Assembly (NCBI RefSeq): GCF_017873245.1
Contig: NZ_JAGGJY010000012.1
Coordinates: forward strand, 1 to 64,000
Reading direction: 5' to 3'
DNA: 64,000 bases
From: Clostridium tertium
GTDB taxonomy: Bacteria; Bacillota; Clostridia; Clostridiales; Clostridiaceae
The position numbers and the translations under genes were made by a program. The notes beneath the pieces are model-generated. The model worked only from the letters and a program-made list of their open reading frames with translations. It was not told the origin of the DNA and searched no databases. Below are positions 18,182-26,137 of the stretch, piece after piece. Within the stretch, counting starts at the first letter, position 1, and each line of letters starts with the position of its first letter.

Positions 18182-18212
18182 AAAGTAAGCAGCAACTTAA
18201 TTGTTGCCGCTT
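18182..18212 (-). terminator. attenuator hairpin between SCIFF precursor and maturase genes
   Basis: On the minus strand AAGCGGCAAC pairs with GTTGCTGCTT (10 bp, one G-U) around AATTAA, followed by ACTTTTT. Its place between a short precursor gene and its modifying enzyme suggests partial termination, giving more peptide than enzyme. Confidence 0.7.
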
Positions 18213-18220
18213 CTTGTTAA

Positions 18221-18358
18221 TTAGTTTTCACACTCTAAGTTTGCAACTGTACATGAAGTTTTGCAAGCTGATTGACATGAGTTAGCACATTCTTTACAAC
18301 CTGGTTTTACTAAGCTGTTTTTGATATTAGTCTTATTGATTGTCTTGATATGTTTCAT
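18221..18358 (-). CDS. scfA: six-cysteine peptide SCIFF (RiPP precursor)
   Basis: A 45-residue ORF starting MKHIKTINKTNIKNSLVK and carrying six cysteines in residues 21-43 (pattern C-x2-C-x4-C-x3-C-x3-C-x6-C, at 21, 24, 29, 33, 37 and 44 or close). This matches the near-universal clostridial SCIFF precursor (six Cys in forty-five residues). The N-terminal basic leader is the recognition part and the Cys-rich core is cross-linked by the maturase encoded downstream. GGGGGAG lies 7 nt before the ATG. The function of the mature product is not established. The gene is shorter than common ORF cut-offs and easily overlooked. Confidence 0.95.
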   Translation of the reverse strand: MKHIKTINKTNIKNSLVKPGCKECANSCQSACKTSCTVANLECEN

Positions 18359-18393
18359 GATTATACTCCCCCATTCTTCCAAAATACCCAAAG

Positions 18394-18399
18394 ATTATA
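18394..18399 (-). promoter_or_regulatory. -10 box of the SCIFF promoter
   Basis: A perfect TATAAT on the minus strand, 35 bp upstream of the SCIFF start. The -35 region (TTTATA, 16-17 bp away) is poor. Confidence 0.45.
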
Positions 18400-18424
18400 A
18401 CATAAAAAATTCACTTATAAAAGA

Positions 18425-19465
18425 TTAAATTTCTAAATTTGGTGAATTTCTTATTATGTAACCGTTATATGGTATTCTAACTCCTACTCCTGTTACATCA
18501 AATTCATAATCTGTATCTTGTAATGCTTCCTTACCTTGTGCTAAATTTAGCGCTATTCTATAAAGAACTTTTGCTTTTTCTTCAGCATCTTGCAAAACTG
18601 TACCTGTCATAAAGCCTTTTTTAATCATTTCCCTAACTTCCTCTGTTCCACCTATACCTACTACTGATATAAACTTATTTGGATCACCTAAATTATACCC
18701 TTTTTCTTGAAGTGCCAAGACAGCACCTATTGCCATATCATCATTATTTGAAATTATTACTTCAATATTATCGCTATATTTATCAAATAAAGACTCAATC
18801 TTTTGTTTAGCACATTCTTTTTCCCAGTTACACACTTCAGAAGCTATTTCATTAGTTTTAATTCCACTTTCATTTAAAAATCTTATAACACATTCACTTC
18901 TTAATTGAGCTTCTACATTATCTTTTTCTCCTTCTAATAATATATAATCTAAACTACCATTTCCATTCTTATCCTTTATATTTTCATTTTTTATCTCATT
19001 AATTATCATTTCACTTTTAATCTTACCTGCATCACAAGCTTGTGTTCCTACATACAAAGATTTATTATAAGATTTAATTCCATTCAATGATAATGGCTCT
19101 CTATTAAAAAATATTACAGGAATATTATTTTCCTTGATTTTATTTATTACAGAATCTGATTCATGTACATCTACAATATTTAATAGTATTACATCTACTT
19201 TCATTTTTATAAGTTCATCAATTTGCTTATTCTGTAATTCTTGATTTCCTTCAGCATTATAGAATATAAAATCTATTTCATCTTTATTTTCACTTTCAAG
19301 TTTTTCTAATTGTTTTTTTATTTCAGAAATATAATAAATATCTTCATTATATAAAAGTACTCCAGCTCTTAATGGTGTTGTATTAATTGTATTAGCACTT
19401 ATATCTAACCTAAATATGTTTATAATTATAATCACTACAATACTAAATAAACTAACTTTTTTCAT
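18425..19465 (-). CDS. MglB-like galactose/glucose-binding protein, paralogue 1
   Basis: A periplasmic-binding-protein fold I sugar receptor of about 346 residues, last of three tandem paralogues. The N-terminal hydrophobic segment ends in DISAN and has no lipobox Cys. The calcium loop typical of MglB is visible as DKNGNGSLD followed by YILLEG, and NNDDMAIGAVLALQ and GTVLQDAE match the C-terminal lobe. By alignment with its paralogues the start is the ATG at 19465. There GTGAAGAAT replaces the ribosome binding site GTGGAGGA of the others; AAAGGAG lies 14 nt away, so translation may be weaker. No sugar permease or ATPase is adjacent. Confidence 0.85.
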   Translation of the reverse strand: MKKVSLFSIVVIIIINIFRLDISANTINTTPLRAGVLLYNEDIYYISEIKKQLEKLESENKDEIDFIFYNAEGNQELQNKQIDELIKMKVDVILLNIVDVHESDSVINKIKENNIPVIFFNREPLSLNGIKSYNKSLYVGTQACDAGKIKSEMIINEIKNENIKDKNGNGSLDYILLEGEKDNVEAQLRSECVIRFLNESGIKTNEIASEVCNWEKECAKQKIESLFDKYSDNIEVIISNNDDMAIGAVLALQEKGYNLGDPNKFISVVGIGGTEEVREMIKKGFMTGTVLQDAEEKAKVLYRIALNLAQGKEALQDTDYEFDVTGVGVRIPYNGYIIRNSPNLEI

Positions 19466-19566
19466 ATTATTCTTCACATCTCCTTTATTTACTAATACAG
19501 TTATCTATATAATTTTTTTATCACTTTATAATTTCAAATATTATTTGCATACTCTATAATTTAAGA

Positions 19567-19584
19567 AGTATTATTAATCATAAA
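19567..19584 (-). repeat. conserved upstream motif, copy 1
   Basis: AGTATTATTAATCATAAA (plus strand), about 105 bp before binding-protein gene 1. It is a 3-bp-longer variant of the motif at 20861 and 22461. Confidence 0.45.
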
Positions 19585-19697
19585 AATAACTATATATAAT
19601 TCTACTATAATTTTTTAATTTCTTCCTAAACTATAAATTCTAACAGTTTTTTCCTTAACAATCTATTTGTAATTCTTATTTAAATATAAAACTCAAA

Positions 19698-20732
19698 TTA
19701 TAAATTAGGTGAATTTCTTACTATGTAACCATTATACGGAATCCTAACACCTACGCCTGTTACGTCAAATTTATACTCTGTATCTTGCAATGGTGGGTTC
19801 CCTTGAGCTAAATTTAAGCCTATTCTATAAAGTGCTTTAGCCATTCCTTCAGCATCTTGTATAACTGTACCTGTCATAAATCCATTTTCTATCATTTTTC
19901 TAGCCTCAGTTGTTCCATCAACTCCTACTACAGATATGAACTTATTTGGATCTCCTATGTTATATCCTCTTTCTTGAAGTGCCAATATAGCTCCTATTGC
20001 CATTTCATCGTTATTTGAAATTATTACTTCAATATTATCTCCATAATTTGAAAATAAAGACTCAATTTTATTTTTAGCACATTCCTGTTGCCAATTACAA
20101 TATTCAGATGCTATTTCATTAGTCCTAATTCCATTTTTATTTATTGATTTTATAACACATTCACTTCTTAACTGCGCTTCTATATTATCTTTATCGCCTT
20201 GTAATAATACATAATCTAATATACCGTTTCCATTCCTATCCTTTATATTTCCACTTTTCATCTCATTAATTATCATTTCACCTTGAATTTCACCTGACTC
20301 ACATGCTTCAGTTCCTATATATAAAGACTTTCCATAAGATTTAACTCCCTTTAATGATGAAGGTTCTCTATTAAAAAATATTACAGGAATATTATGTGCT
20401 TTAATTTTGTTTATTATTGAATCTGCTTGATGTATATCCACAATATTTAATAATATTAAATCTACTTTCATATTTATGAGTTCATCTATTTGCTTGTTTT
20501 GCAATTCTTGATTTCTATCGGCATCATAAAATATAAAATCTATTCTTTCTTTATTTTCGTTTTCTATTTTTAACAAGTAATCTCTTACTTCAGAAATATA
20601 ATAATCATCTTCATTATATAGTAGTACTCCTGCTCTTATAGGCTTAATGTTCGTTGTATTAGCATTTATATCAGCACTAAATATATTTAATATTATAATT
20701 ACTATAATACTAAATAAACTTACTTTTTTCAT
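19698..20732 (-). CDS. MglB-like galactose/glucose-binding protein, paralogue 2
   Basis: About 344 residues, same family and layout as its neighbours. It has a signal segment ending DINAN without a lipobox Cys, the calcium loop DRNGNGILD at about 165-173, and NNDEMAIGAILALQERGY. The ATG at 20732 follows GGAGG by 5 nt; a GTG four codons upstream overlaps the ribosome binding site and is not used here. Binding of galactose or glucose is the family expectation. Without a lipid anchor or adjacent permease it may be released, or be held by its uncleaved N-terminal helix, and could serve a sensor kinase instead of a transporter. Confidence 0.87.
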   Translation of the reverse strand: MKKVSLFSIIVIIILNIFSADINANTTNIKPIRAGVLLYNEDDYYISEVRDYLLKIENENKERIDFIFYDADRNQELQNKQIDELINMKVDLILLNIVDIHQADSIINKIKAHNIPVIFFNREPSSLKGVKSYGKSLYIGTEACESGEIQGEMIINEMKSGNIKDRNGNGILDYVLLQGDKDNIEAQLRSECVIKSINKNGIRTNEIASEYCNWQQECAKNKIESLFSNYGDNIEVIISNNDEMAIGAILALQERGYNIGDPNKFISVVGVDGTTEARKMIENGFMTGTVIQDAEGMAKALYRIGLNLAQGNPPLQDTEYKFDVTGVGVRIPYNGYIVRNSPNL

Positions 20733-20860
20733 ATTATCCTCCACCTTTTCTGCAATTATTAATAAAGTTTTTATATCTGAATTTATTTTTATTCCTATAT
20801 ATTTTTGTAATTTGAAAATTTAATATTTATATTTATTCTTACAAGTTATAATTCCTAGAA

Positions 20861-20877
20861 TTAGTATTAATCATAAA
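20861..20877 (-). repeat. conserved upstream motif, copy 2
   Basis: TTAGTATTAATCATAAA (plus strand), identical to the copy at 22461-22477 and about 130 bp before binding-protein gene 2. Conserved position in an otherwise diverged spacer suggests a promoter or operator. Confidence 0.5.
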
Positions 20878-20994
20878 GGCATTTTTAATACCAATTTAAA
20901 ATATGATTTACAACTCTTATTTTCCATATACTTAAATATAAAGAATAAATTACAACTTGTAATATTAGTAACATACTGATATTATAAATTTAGT

Positions 20995-21076
20995 CTTAAG
21001 TAACTTCCAAGTGGAGTGAAATAGATGTTACACAAGTTTATTGTGGAGAGTGATTATGGCAAATCACTCTTTTTTA
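20995..21076 (+). ncRNA. putative small RNA, copy A, with intrinsic terminator
   Basis: An approximately 80-nt plus-strand unit, opposite to the flanking genes. It has TATAAA at 20983-20988, a conserved core (ACTTCCAAGTGGAGTGAAAT at 21003-21022) and a terminator stem AGAGTGATT / AATCACTCT (21047-21055, 21062-21070) with loop ATGGCA and a run of Ts. A second copy lies at 22649. Both occupy the spacer upstream of a binding-protein gene. I do not recognise an Rfam family. The 557-bp gap 20733-21301 also holds motif copy 2 and the terminator at 21203. Confidence 0.55.
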
Positions 21077-21202
21077 TTTAAACTCATTTTTATTTTTTAT
21101 ATTCAATAAAAAGTATAGCTATATAAATTAGCTTTTTCTTTGGTTTATTTTAAAGTTAACGTAAACTTATATAGATATACTTTAAAAATAAATAAATTAA
21201 AT

Positions 21203-21239
21203 AAAAAATAAAGGTCTTTATAGACCTTTATTTTTTATT
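21203..21239 (-). terminator. terminator after binding-protein gene 3
   Basis: AAAAAATAAAGGTC / GACCTTTATTTTTT, 14-bp stem with a 6-nt loop, about 65 bp beyond the stop at 21302. Confidence 0.8.
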
Positions 21240-21301
21240 TACTACTTCTCTTTAATTTAATAACATATTTACAATCCTTATAGTTATATAAAATATCAAT
21301 T

Positions 21302-22336
21302 TTATATATTTGATGAATTTCTTATTATATAACCATTATATGGTATTCTTACTCCTACCCCTGTTTCATCGAATTTATATTCTGTATCTTGCAATGGTTC
21401 TTTTCCTTCTGCTAAATTTAATCCAATTCTATAAAGAGCTTTTGCCTTTGCTTCTGCATCATGTAGAACTGTACCTGTCATAAATCCATTTTCTATCATT
21501 TTTCTAGCTTCAGTTGTTCCATCTACACCTACTACAGATATAAACTTATTAGGATCTCCTATATTATATCCTTTTTCTTGCAGTGCTAAAATAGCTCCTA
21601 TGGCCATTTCATCATTATTTGAAATTATTACTTCTATATTATCCCCATATTTTGAGAATAAAGATTCAACCTCTTTTTTTGCACACTCTTTTGACCAATT
21701 ACAAACTTCATTAGCTATTTCATTAGTTTTAATTTTATTTTCATTTAAGGATCTTATAACACATTCACTTCTTAACTGCGCTTCTATATTATCTTTTTCT
21801 CCTTCTAATAATACATAATCTAAACTGTCATTTCCATTTTTATCTTTTATATTTCCATTTTTTATCTCGTTTATTATCATTTCACTTTTTATCTTCCCTG
21901 CATCACAAGATTCTGTCCCTACATATAAGGATTTATTATAAGATTTAATTTCATTTAAAGATAGCGGCTCTCTATTAAAAAGTATTAAGGGTATATTATT
22001 TTCTTTAATTTTATTTATTATTAAATCTGCTTCATGTATATCCACAATATTTAATAATATTAAATCTACTTTCGTCTTTATAAGTTCATCTATTTGCCTA
22101 TTTTGCAATTCTTGATTTGCATCTGCATCATAAAATATAAAATCTATCATTTCTTTATTTTCATTTTCTATTTTTAATAAATGATTTCTCAATTCTGAAA
22201 TATAATAATCATCTTCTTTATATAGTAATACTCCTGCTTTTATAGGATTTATATTAATTATCTCAGCATTTATATCTAAACTTAAGGTATTCATAATTAT
22301 ACTTATTATAAAACTAAATAAACTTATTTTTTTCAT
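21302..22336 (-). CDS. MglB-like galactose/glucose-binding protein, paralogue 3
   Basis: About 344 residues and the first of the three in transcription order. The signal-like segment ends DINAE with no lipobox. The calcium loop reads DKNGNDSLD, a Gly to Asp change from paralogue 1, and the C-terminal lobe has NNDEMAIGAILALQEKGY and GTVLHDAEAKAKALY. The ATG at 22336 has GGAGGAG 4-5 nt upstream. It has its own terminator (21203), so the three genes are probably separate units, not one operon. Sequence is closest to paralogue 2 in the C-terminal half. Confidence 0.87.
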   Translation of the reverse strand: MKKISLFSFIISIIMNTLSLDINAEIININPIKAGVLLYKEDDYYISELRNHLLKIENENKEMIDFIFYDADANQELQNRQIDELIKTKVDLILLNIVDIHEADLIINKIKENNIPLILFNREPLSLNEIKSYNKSLYVGTESCDAGKIKSEMIINEIKNGNIKDKNGNDSLDYVLLEGEKDNIEAQLRSECVIRSLNENKIKTNEIANEVCNWSKECAKKEVESLFSKYGDNIEVIISNNDEMAIGAILALQEKGYNIGDPNKFISVVGVDGTTEARKMIENGFMTGTVLHDAEAKAKALYRIGLNLAEGKEPLQDTEYKFDETGVGVRIPYNGYIIRNSSNI

Positions 22337-22460
22337 ATTCTCCTCCACATCATCTTTAGTTCATTAATAAATTAACTTTATATAATTTTATATTTATTTC
22401 TACTTATATTTTGGAAAATAAAATTTATATAATCATCTTCTATATAGTTTAATCTTTAAA

Positions 22461-22477
22461 TTAGTATTAATCATAAA
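22461..22477 (-). repeat. conserved upstream motif, copy 3
   Basis: TTAGTATTAATCATAAA (plus strand), about 125 bp before binding-protein gene 3 and identical to copy 2. Confidence 0.5.
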
Positions 22478-22648
22478 TATATTTTTAATACGCTATTAAA
22501 TTATTAATATAAATTGAAAATATTTCATTTAGCAAACTCATTAAATAAAACTTAATAAAATTTAGAGTTCTAATCTTCTATATAATTTAAGACATAGTCT
22601 AAACTATAACTTGAATCATTCATAATATATTGCTAATATAAATTTAAT

Positions 22649-22730
22649 CTTAAGTCACTTTTAAGTGGAGTGAAATAGATATTATACAGGTTTATTGTAA
22701 ATAGTGATTATGGCAAATCACTATTTTTTT
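22649..22730 (+). ncRNA. putative small RNA, copy B, with intrinsic terminator
   Basis: The second copy of the element at 20995: TATAAA at 22637-22642, core ACTTTTAAGTGGAGTGAAAT, and terminator TAGTGATT / AATCACTA with the same loop ATGGCA and seven Ts (22724-22730). The outer base pair changed compensatorily against copy A (G-C to T-A), which supports a selected hairpin. The 512-bp gap 22337-22848 otherwise holds motif copy 3 and the ktrA terminator. Confidence 0.55.
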
Positions 22731-22804
22731 ATTTTAACTCACTGTTATTTTTTATAAATCAACTTAATATTTTGATAGTTAGATTTAATTGTTTTTATAC
22801 TTTA

Positions 22805-22833
22805 CAAAAAAAGGCCTATAAAAGACCTTTTTT
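22805..22833 (-). terminator. terminator of the ktr operon
   Basis: AAAAAAAGG and CCTTTTTT flank a short loop on the minus strand, 16 bp beyond the ktrA stop; short stem with a T tract. Confidence 0.65.
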
Positions 22834-22848
22834 CATAAGTTTATATTT

Positions 22849-23523
22849 TTATTTATTATTTAAATGCTCTTCTAATTTTCTTATATTACTCTTTTTACCT
22901 ATAACTACTATTAAATCATTTTCCCTTAAAATATAATTTGGGTCTACTTCTATTATAGTTTCTTCATCTCTTTCCAATGCAATAATATTTAAATTAAAAT
23001 CATTTCTTATTTTAGATTTTAATATTGATTTTCCATCTATTTTTGAAGTAACCCTTAACTCCTCTATATGAATATCATTATTTAACTCAATAAATTCTAA
23101 TGCTTCTTCATTTAATAATCTATTTGCAATTCTAATTGCCATATCATTTTCAGGATATACAATTTCAGCACCTATTTTTTTTAATACACACCCTTGTTCA
23201 TATGTTATTGCTTTGGAAATAACTCTCTTTACTCCCATATTTATTACATTTAATGTAGTTAAAATACTTACATCGATCTTCTCTCCTATACATACAAATA
23301 CAGTTTCACAATTCTGAATTCCTGTTTCTTCTAAGGTTTCCTTATCTAAATTATTAACTACAAAAGCATTTTCTGTAAGAGATCTAATTTGCTTTATCTT
23401 ATTTTCATTATTGTCTAATACTATTACTTCCTTACCTGCTTCTATTAAAGTCTTTGCCAAAGCAAAACCAAATCTTCCTATTCCAATTATTCCAAACTCA
23501 ATTTCAGGTCTATGATTAAACAT
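22849..23523 (-). CDS. ktrA: KtrA/TrkA-type potassium uptake regulatory subunit
   Basis: A 224-residue RCK protein. The N-terminal Rossmann domain (RCK_N, about 8-125) has GIIGIGRFGFALAKTL and the acidic VLDNNENK end of strand 2 that binds nucleotide. The RCK_C (TrkA-C) domain (about 140-220) is the part known to bind c-di-AMP in Firmicute KtrA/KtrC. It forms an octameric ring gating the KtrB channel. The gene is 12 bp downstream of ktrB in the same operon. Confidence 0.9.
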   Translation of the reverse strand: MFNHRPEIEFGIIGIGRFGFALAKTLIEAGKEVIVLDNNENKIKQIRSLTENAFVVNNLDKETLEETGIQNCETVFVCIGEKIDVSILTTLNVINMGVKRVISKAITYEQGCVLKKIGAEIVYPENDMAIRIANRLLNEEALEFIELNNDIHIEELRVTSKIDGKSILKSKIRNDFNLNIIALERDEETIIEVDPNYILRENDLIVVIGKKSNIRKLEEHLNNK

Positions 23524-23535
23524 TATCTACCTCTC

Positions 23536-24828
23536 CTATCCTATTATAACTGTTTCTTCTGAATAATAAGCATTTGCCGTTTCTTTAAAATACCAAATTG
23601 TAGCAATAGTCATTGGTCCAAGTCTTCCTATAAACATGATTATTGAAATTATAATTTTACTTAAATCAGTAAGGTTTGGTGTTATTCCTGTTGATAACCC
23701 TACTGTTCCAAAAGCACTAGTTACTTCAAACAATAGTTGCATAAAGGTATAATTAGGCTCTAACACACTTAATATAAAGGTTCCTAGGCAAACAACGAAC
23801 AATGCTAATATAGTTATATTAAAAGCTTTAAATACTGCACTAGTAGGTATCTTCCTTTTAAAAGCAATACAATGTTTATTTGTAGCTGTACTATAAATAC
23901 TTTTATATAATGTAAATATAGTAGTAGTCTTTATACCACCACCTGTTGACCCAGGAGATGCTCCAATAAACATTAAAATAACTAATACAAATAATCCTGC
24001 ATTTGTAAAATTGCTTAATGAATAGGTACTAAATCCTGCTGTTCTCGCAGAGGTACTAAAAAAGAATGCTCCAAGCCAAGAAATCTCTTCAGTAAACTTT
24101 AATAATATTGTTCCAATTACTAATAATATAGAAGTCATTGTAATTACTACTTTTGTATGTAAACTAAACTTTTTAAAGGATCTTTTCATTAAAATTTCTT
24201 TAATTACTAAAAACCCTAATCCTCCAAATATTATTAATCCGCATGTAGTCAAATTTAATAAAATATTATTTTGGTATGGTATTAAATTTTGAAGTCCTCC
24301 AAGTATATCAAATCCTGAATTATTAAATGCTGCAATGGAATGAAACATACTTATTCCTAATGCATCTAATGGCTTATAGTCCTTTGAAAAAACTAAATAA
24401 CTTAATATTACACCTATTGTCTCGAATGTTAATGTCATTAATAGCACTGATTTAACTAATCTTACTAGTCCCTTCATAGATTCTAAATTCATAGACTCCT
24501 TGATAAGTGTTCTTTCCTTAATTCCTACTCTTTTCCCCATAAGTAAAATAAAACCCACACCTACTGCTGTCACTCCTAATCCACCTATTTGAATCAATAA
24601 AGCTACCACAGTTCGTCCAAAAACAGTAAATGTATCAGCTGTATCTATAGCTATTAATCCAGTTACACAAACTGCACTGGTAGAAGTAAATAACGCATCT
24701 ACAAAAGAAACTTTAGCGCCACCATTTATAGATATTGGTAATTTTAATAAAATTGCTCCTATAATAATAACTGATAAAAATCCTAAAACTATAATTCTAC
24801 CAGGCTTTAATTTCTTCATTAATTTCAT
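23536..24828 (-). CDS. ktrB: KtrB/TrkH-type potassium uptake channel subunit
   Basis: A 430-residue membrane protein with four membrane-pore-membrane repeats. The four selectivity-filter loops are visible: STSAVCVTGLI, AAFNNSGFDI, SARTAGFST and SAFGTVGLS, each with the conserved Gly. It conducts K+ (and Na+ coupled uptake in Ktr systems). GGGGTGAG precedes the ATG at 24828. It is the first gene of the operon, behind a consensus promoter and a leader of about 140 nt. Confidence 0.92.
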   Translation of the reverse strand: MKLMKKLKPGRIIVLGFLSVIIIGAILLKLPISINGGAKVSFVDALFTSTSAVCVTGLIAIDTADTFTVFGRTVVALLIQIGGLGVTAVGVGFILLMGKRVGIKERTLIKESMNLESMKGLVRLVKSVLLMTLTFETIGVILSYLVFSKDYKPLDALGISMFHSIAAFNNSGFDILGGLQNLIPYQNNILLNLTTCGLIIFGGLGFLVIKEILMKRSFKKFSLHTKVVITMTSILLVIGTILLKFTEEISWLGAFFFSTSARTAGFSTYSLSNFTNAGLFVLVILMFIGASPGSTGGGIKTTTIFTLYKSIYSTATNKHCIAFKRKIPTSAVFKAFNITILALFVVCLGTFILSVLEPNYTFMQLLFEVTSAFGTVGLSTGITPNLTDLSKIIISIIMFIGRLGPMTIATIWYFKETANAYYSEETVIIG

Positions 24829-24977
24829 ATAAAGCTCACCCCTTTGTGACGTCTTTTTATTATTATTTCCTTATATTAATAATTTTAGAATTGAAATAAA
24901 TTCCTATCTTCTTCATGATCTGAATATATTAAAATCTTACTTTTTCCCCACAAAATTTACCATGATTTTTATGATTA

Positions 24978-25006
24978 ATTATATATAGACTCCTATGTAC
25001 TGTCAA
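24978..25006 (-). promoter_or_regulatory. consensus promoter of the ktrBA operon
   Basis: Perfect TTGACA (25006-25001), 17 bp, perfect TATAAT (24983-24978). The leader of about 140 nt carries no ydaO/yuaA-type c-di-AMP riboswitch that I can recognise. The 350-bp gap 24829-25178 holds this promoter and the yebC terminator. Confidence 0.85.
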
Positions 25007-25130
25007 TTTTATTATTCTTATTCATATTCCTATAAAAATTGCAATAGATTAAAATAACCCACTCTAATTTCCTTTATCTTCTTAAATCGTTGCAAATTCT
25101 TACTTTAATTAAACAAATAAATATTTTAAT

Positions 25131-25172
25131 AAAAAAACTCCGTATCAATTTTAAATTGATACGGAGTTTTTA
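25131..25172 (-). terminator. terminator of yebC
   Basis: A long perfect stem AACTCCGTATCAATTT / AAATTGATACGGAGTT with A/T tracts on both sides, just after the stop at 25179. Confidence 0.9.
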
Positions 25173-25178
25173 TTAAAT

Positions 25179-25916
25179 TTATTCATCCCATCCTTCAGGG
25201 AATTCAGCATTGTGGTAGATCTCTTGAACATCATCATCATCTTCAAGTAAGTCTAACATCTTTTGGAACTTCTTAGCATCATCTTCGTTGATTTCAGTAT
25301 ATGTATCTGGAACCATCTTAACTGCTGCTTCTAAGAATTCTAATCCATTTGATTCTAATGCTTCTCTGACAGTACCAAAATCTTCTGGTGTAGTTGTTAT
25401 AACAAACACTTCCTCTTCAGCTGCGAAATCTTCTGCACCAGCATCTAAAGCAAGCATCATAATTTCATCTTCATCTTTATCTTCTCTTTCAATAACAATT
25501 TCACCTTTTTCTTGGAACATGAAACCTACACAACCTGTTGCTCCCATGTTTCCACCACCTTTAGTGAAAGCACTTCTTACATTTCCTGCTGATCTATTTT
25601 TGTTGTCTGTTAAAGTTTCAACTATTACAGCAACTCCTGATGGACCATAACCTTCATAAACTATTTTTTCATAATCAACTCCAGCAAGTTCTCCTGAAGC
25701 TTTCTTTATTGATCTTGTTATAGTATCATTAGGCATATTTGCTGCCTTTGCTTTTGCTATTACATCTCTTAATTTTGGATTAGTGTCGGGTACAGGGCCA
25801 CCATTTTTAACTGCAATAACAATTTCTTTACCTAACTTTGTAAAGATTTTCCCTCTTTTAGCATCCGCTTTTCCTTTTTTATTTTGTATATTATGCCATT
25901 TTGAATGTCCTGACAT
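25179..25916 (-). CDS. yebC: YebC/PmpR family regulatory protein (TACO1 family)
   Basis: A 245-residue protein starting [22 protein letters not shown], the family hallmark, followed by [25 protein letters not shown] and an acidic C-terminal lobe. Once listed as a transcription regulator, the family is also linked to relief of ribosome stalling at proline stretches. The start is the ATG at 25916 behind GGGAGGAA; an upstream ATG at 25934 would add MLGGIK and overlaps the ribosome binding site. Monocistronic. Confidence 0.95.
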   Translation of the reverse strand: MSGHSKWHNIQNKKGKADAKRGKIFTKLGKEIVIAVKNGGPVPDTNPKLRDVIAKAKAANMPNDTITRSIKKASGELAGVDYEKIVYEGYGPSGVAVIVETLTDNKNRSAGNVRSAFTKGGGNMGATGCVGFMFQEKGEIVIEREDKDEDEIMMLALDAGAEDFAAEEEVFVITTTPEDFGTVREALESNGLEFLEAAVKMVPDTYTEINEDDAKKFQKMLDLLEDDDDVQEIYHNAEFPEGWDE

Positions 25917-25962
25917 TTTTATTCCTCCCAACATTAATCAAAAATTTTATAAATATATTGGA

Positions 25963-25991
25963 ATTATAACACAATTATATTATTATGACAA
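25963..25991 (-). promoter_or_regulatory. yebC promoter
   Basis: TTGTCA (25991-25986), 17 bp, TATAAT (25968-25963) on the minus strand. Confidence 0.7.
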
Positions 25992-26137
25992 ACTTTCTTA
26001 TATATTCTTAAATTAGTAATATGCTACATTATTATAATTATATTTTTTAAATATAATTCAATTAATAGTCTATACAATAAAACTAATAATATCTTAATAG
26101 TTAATATATTCATAAGTAAATTACAAATTTTATAATT

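Noticed and set aside
21056..21109. 17-codon ORF starting in the sRNA terminator loop (a type I toxin-like hydrophobic peptide)
   Set aside because: Copy B does not conserve the peptide or its ribosome binding site, while the hairpin is conserved, so a terminator is the better reading.
18425..22348. receptor array as a transposon or phage insertion
   Set aside because: No transposase, integrase, tRNA boundary or target duplication is visible. Tandem gene duplication explains the structure.
24829..24977. possible c-di-AMP riboswitch in the ktrBA leader
   Set aside because: The ~140-nt AT-rich leader lacks the conserved sequence blocks of the ydaO/yuaA class.
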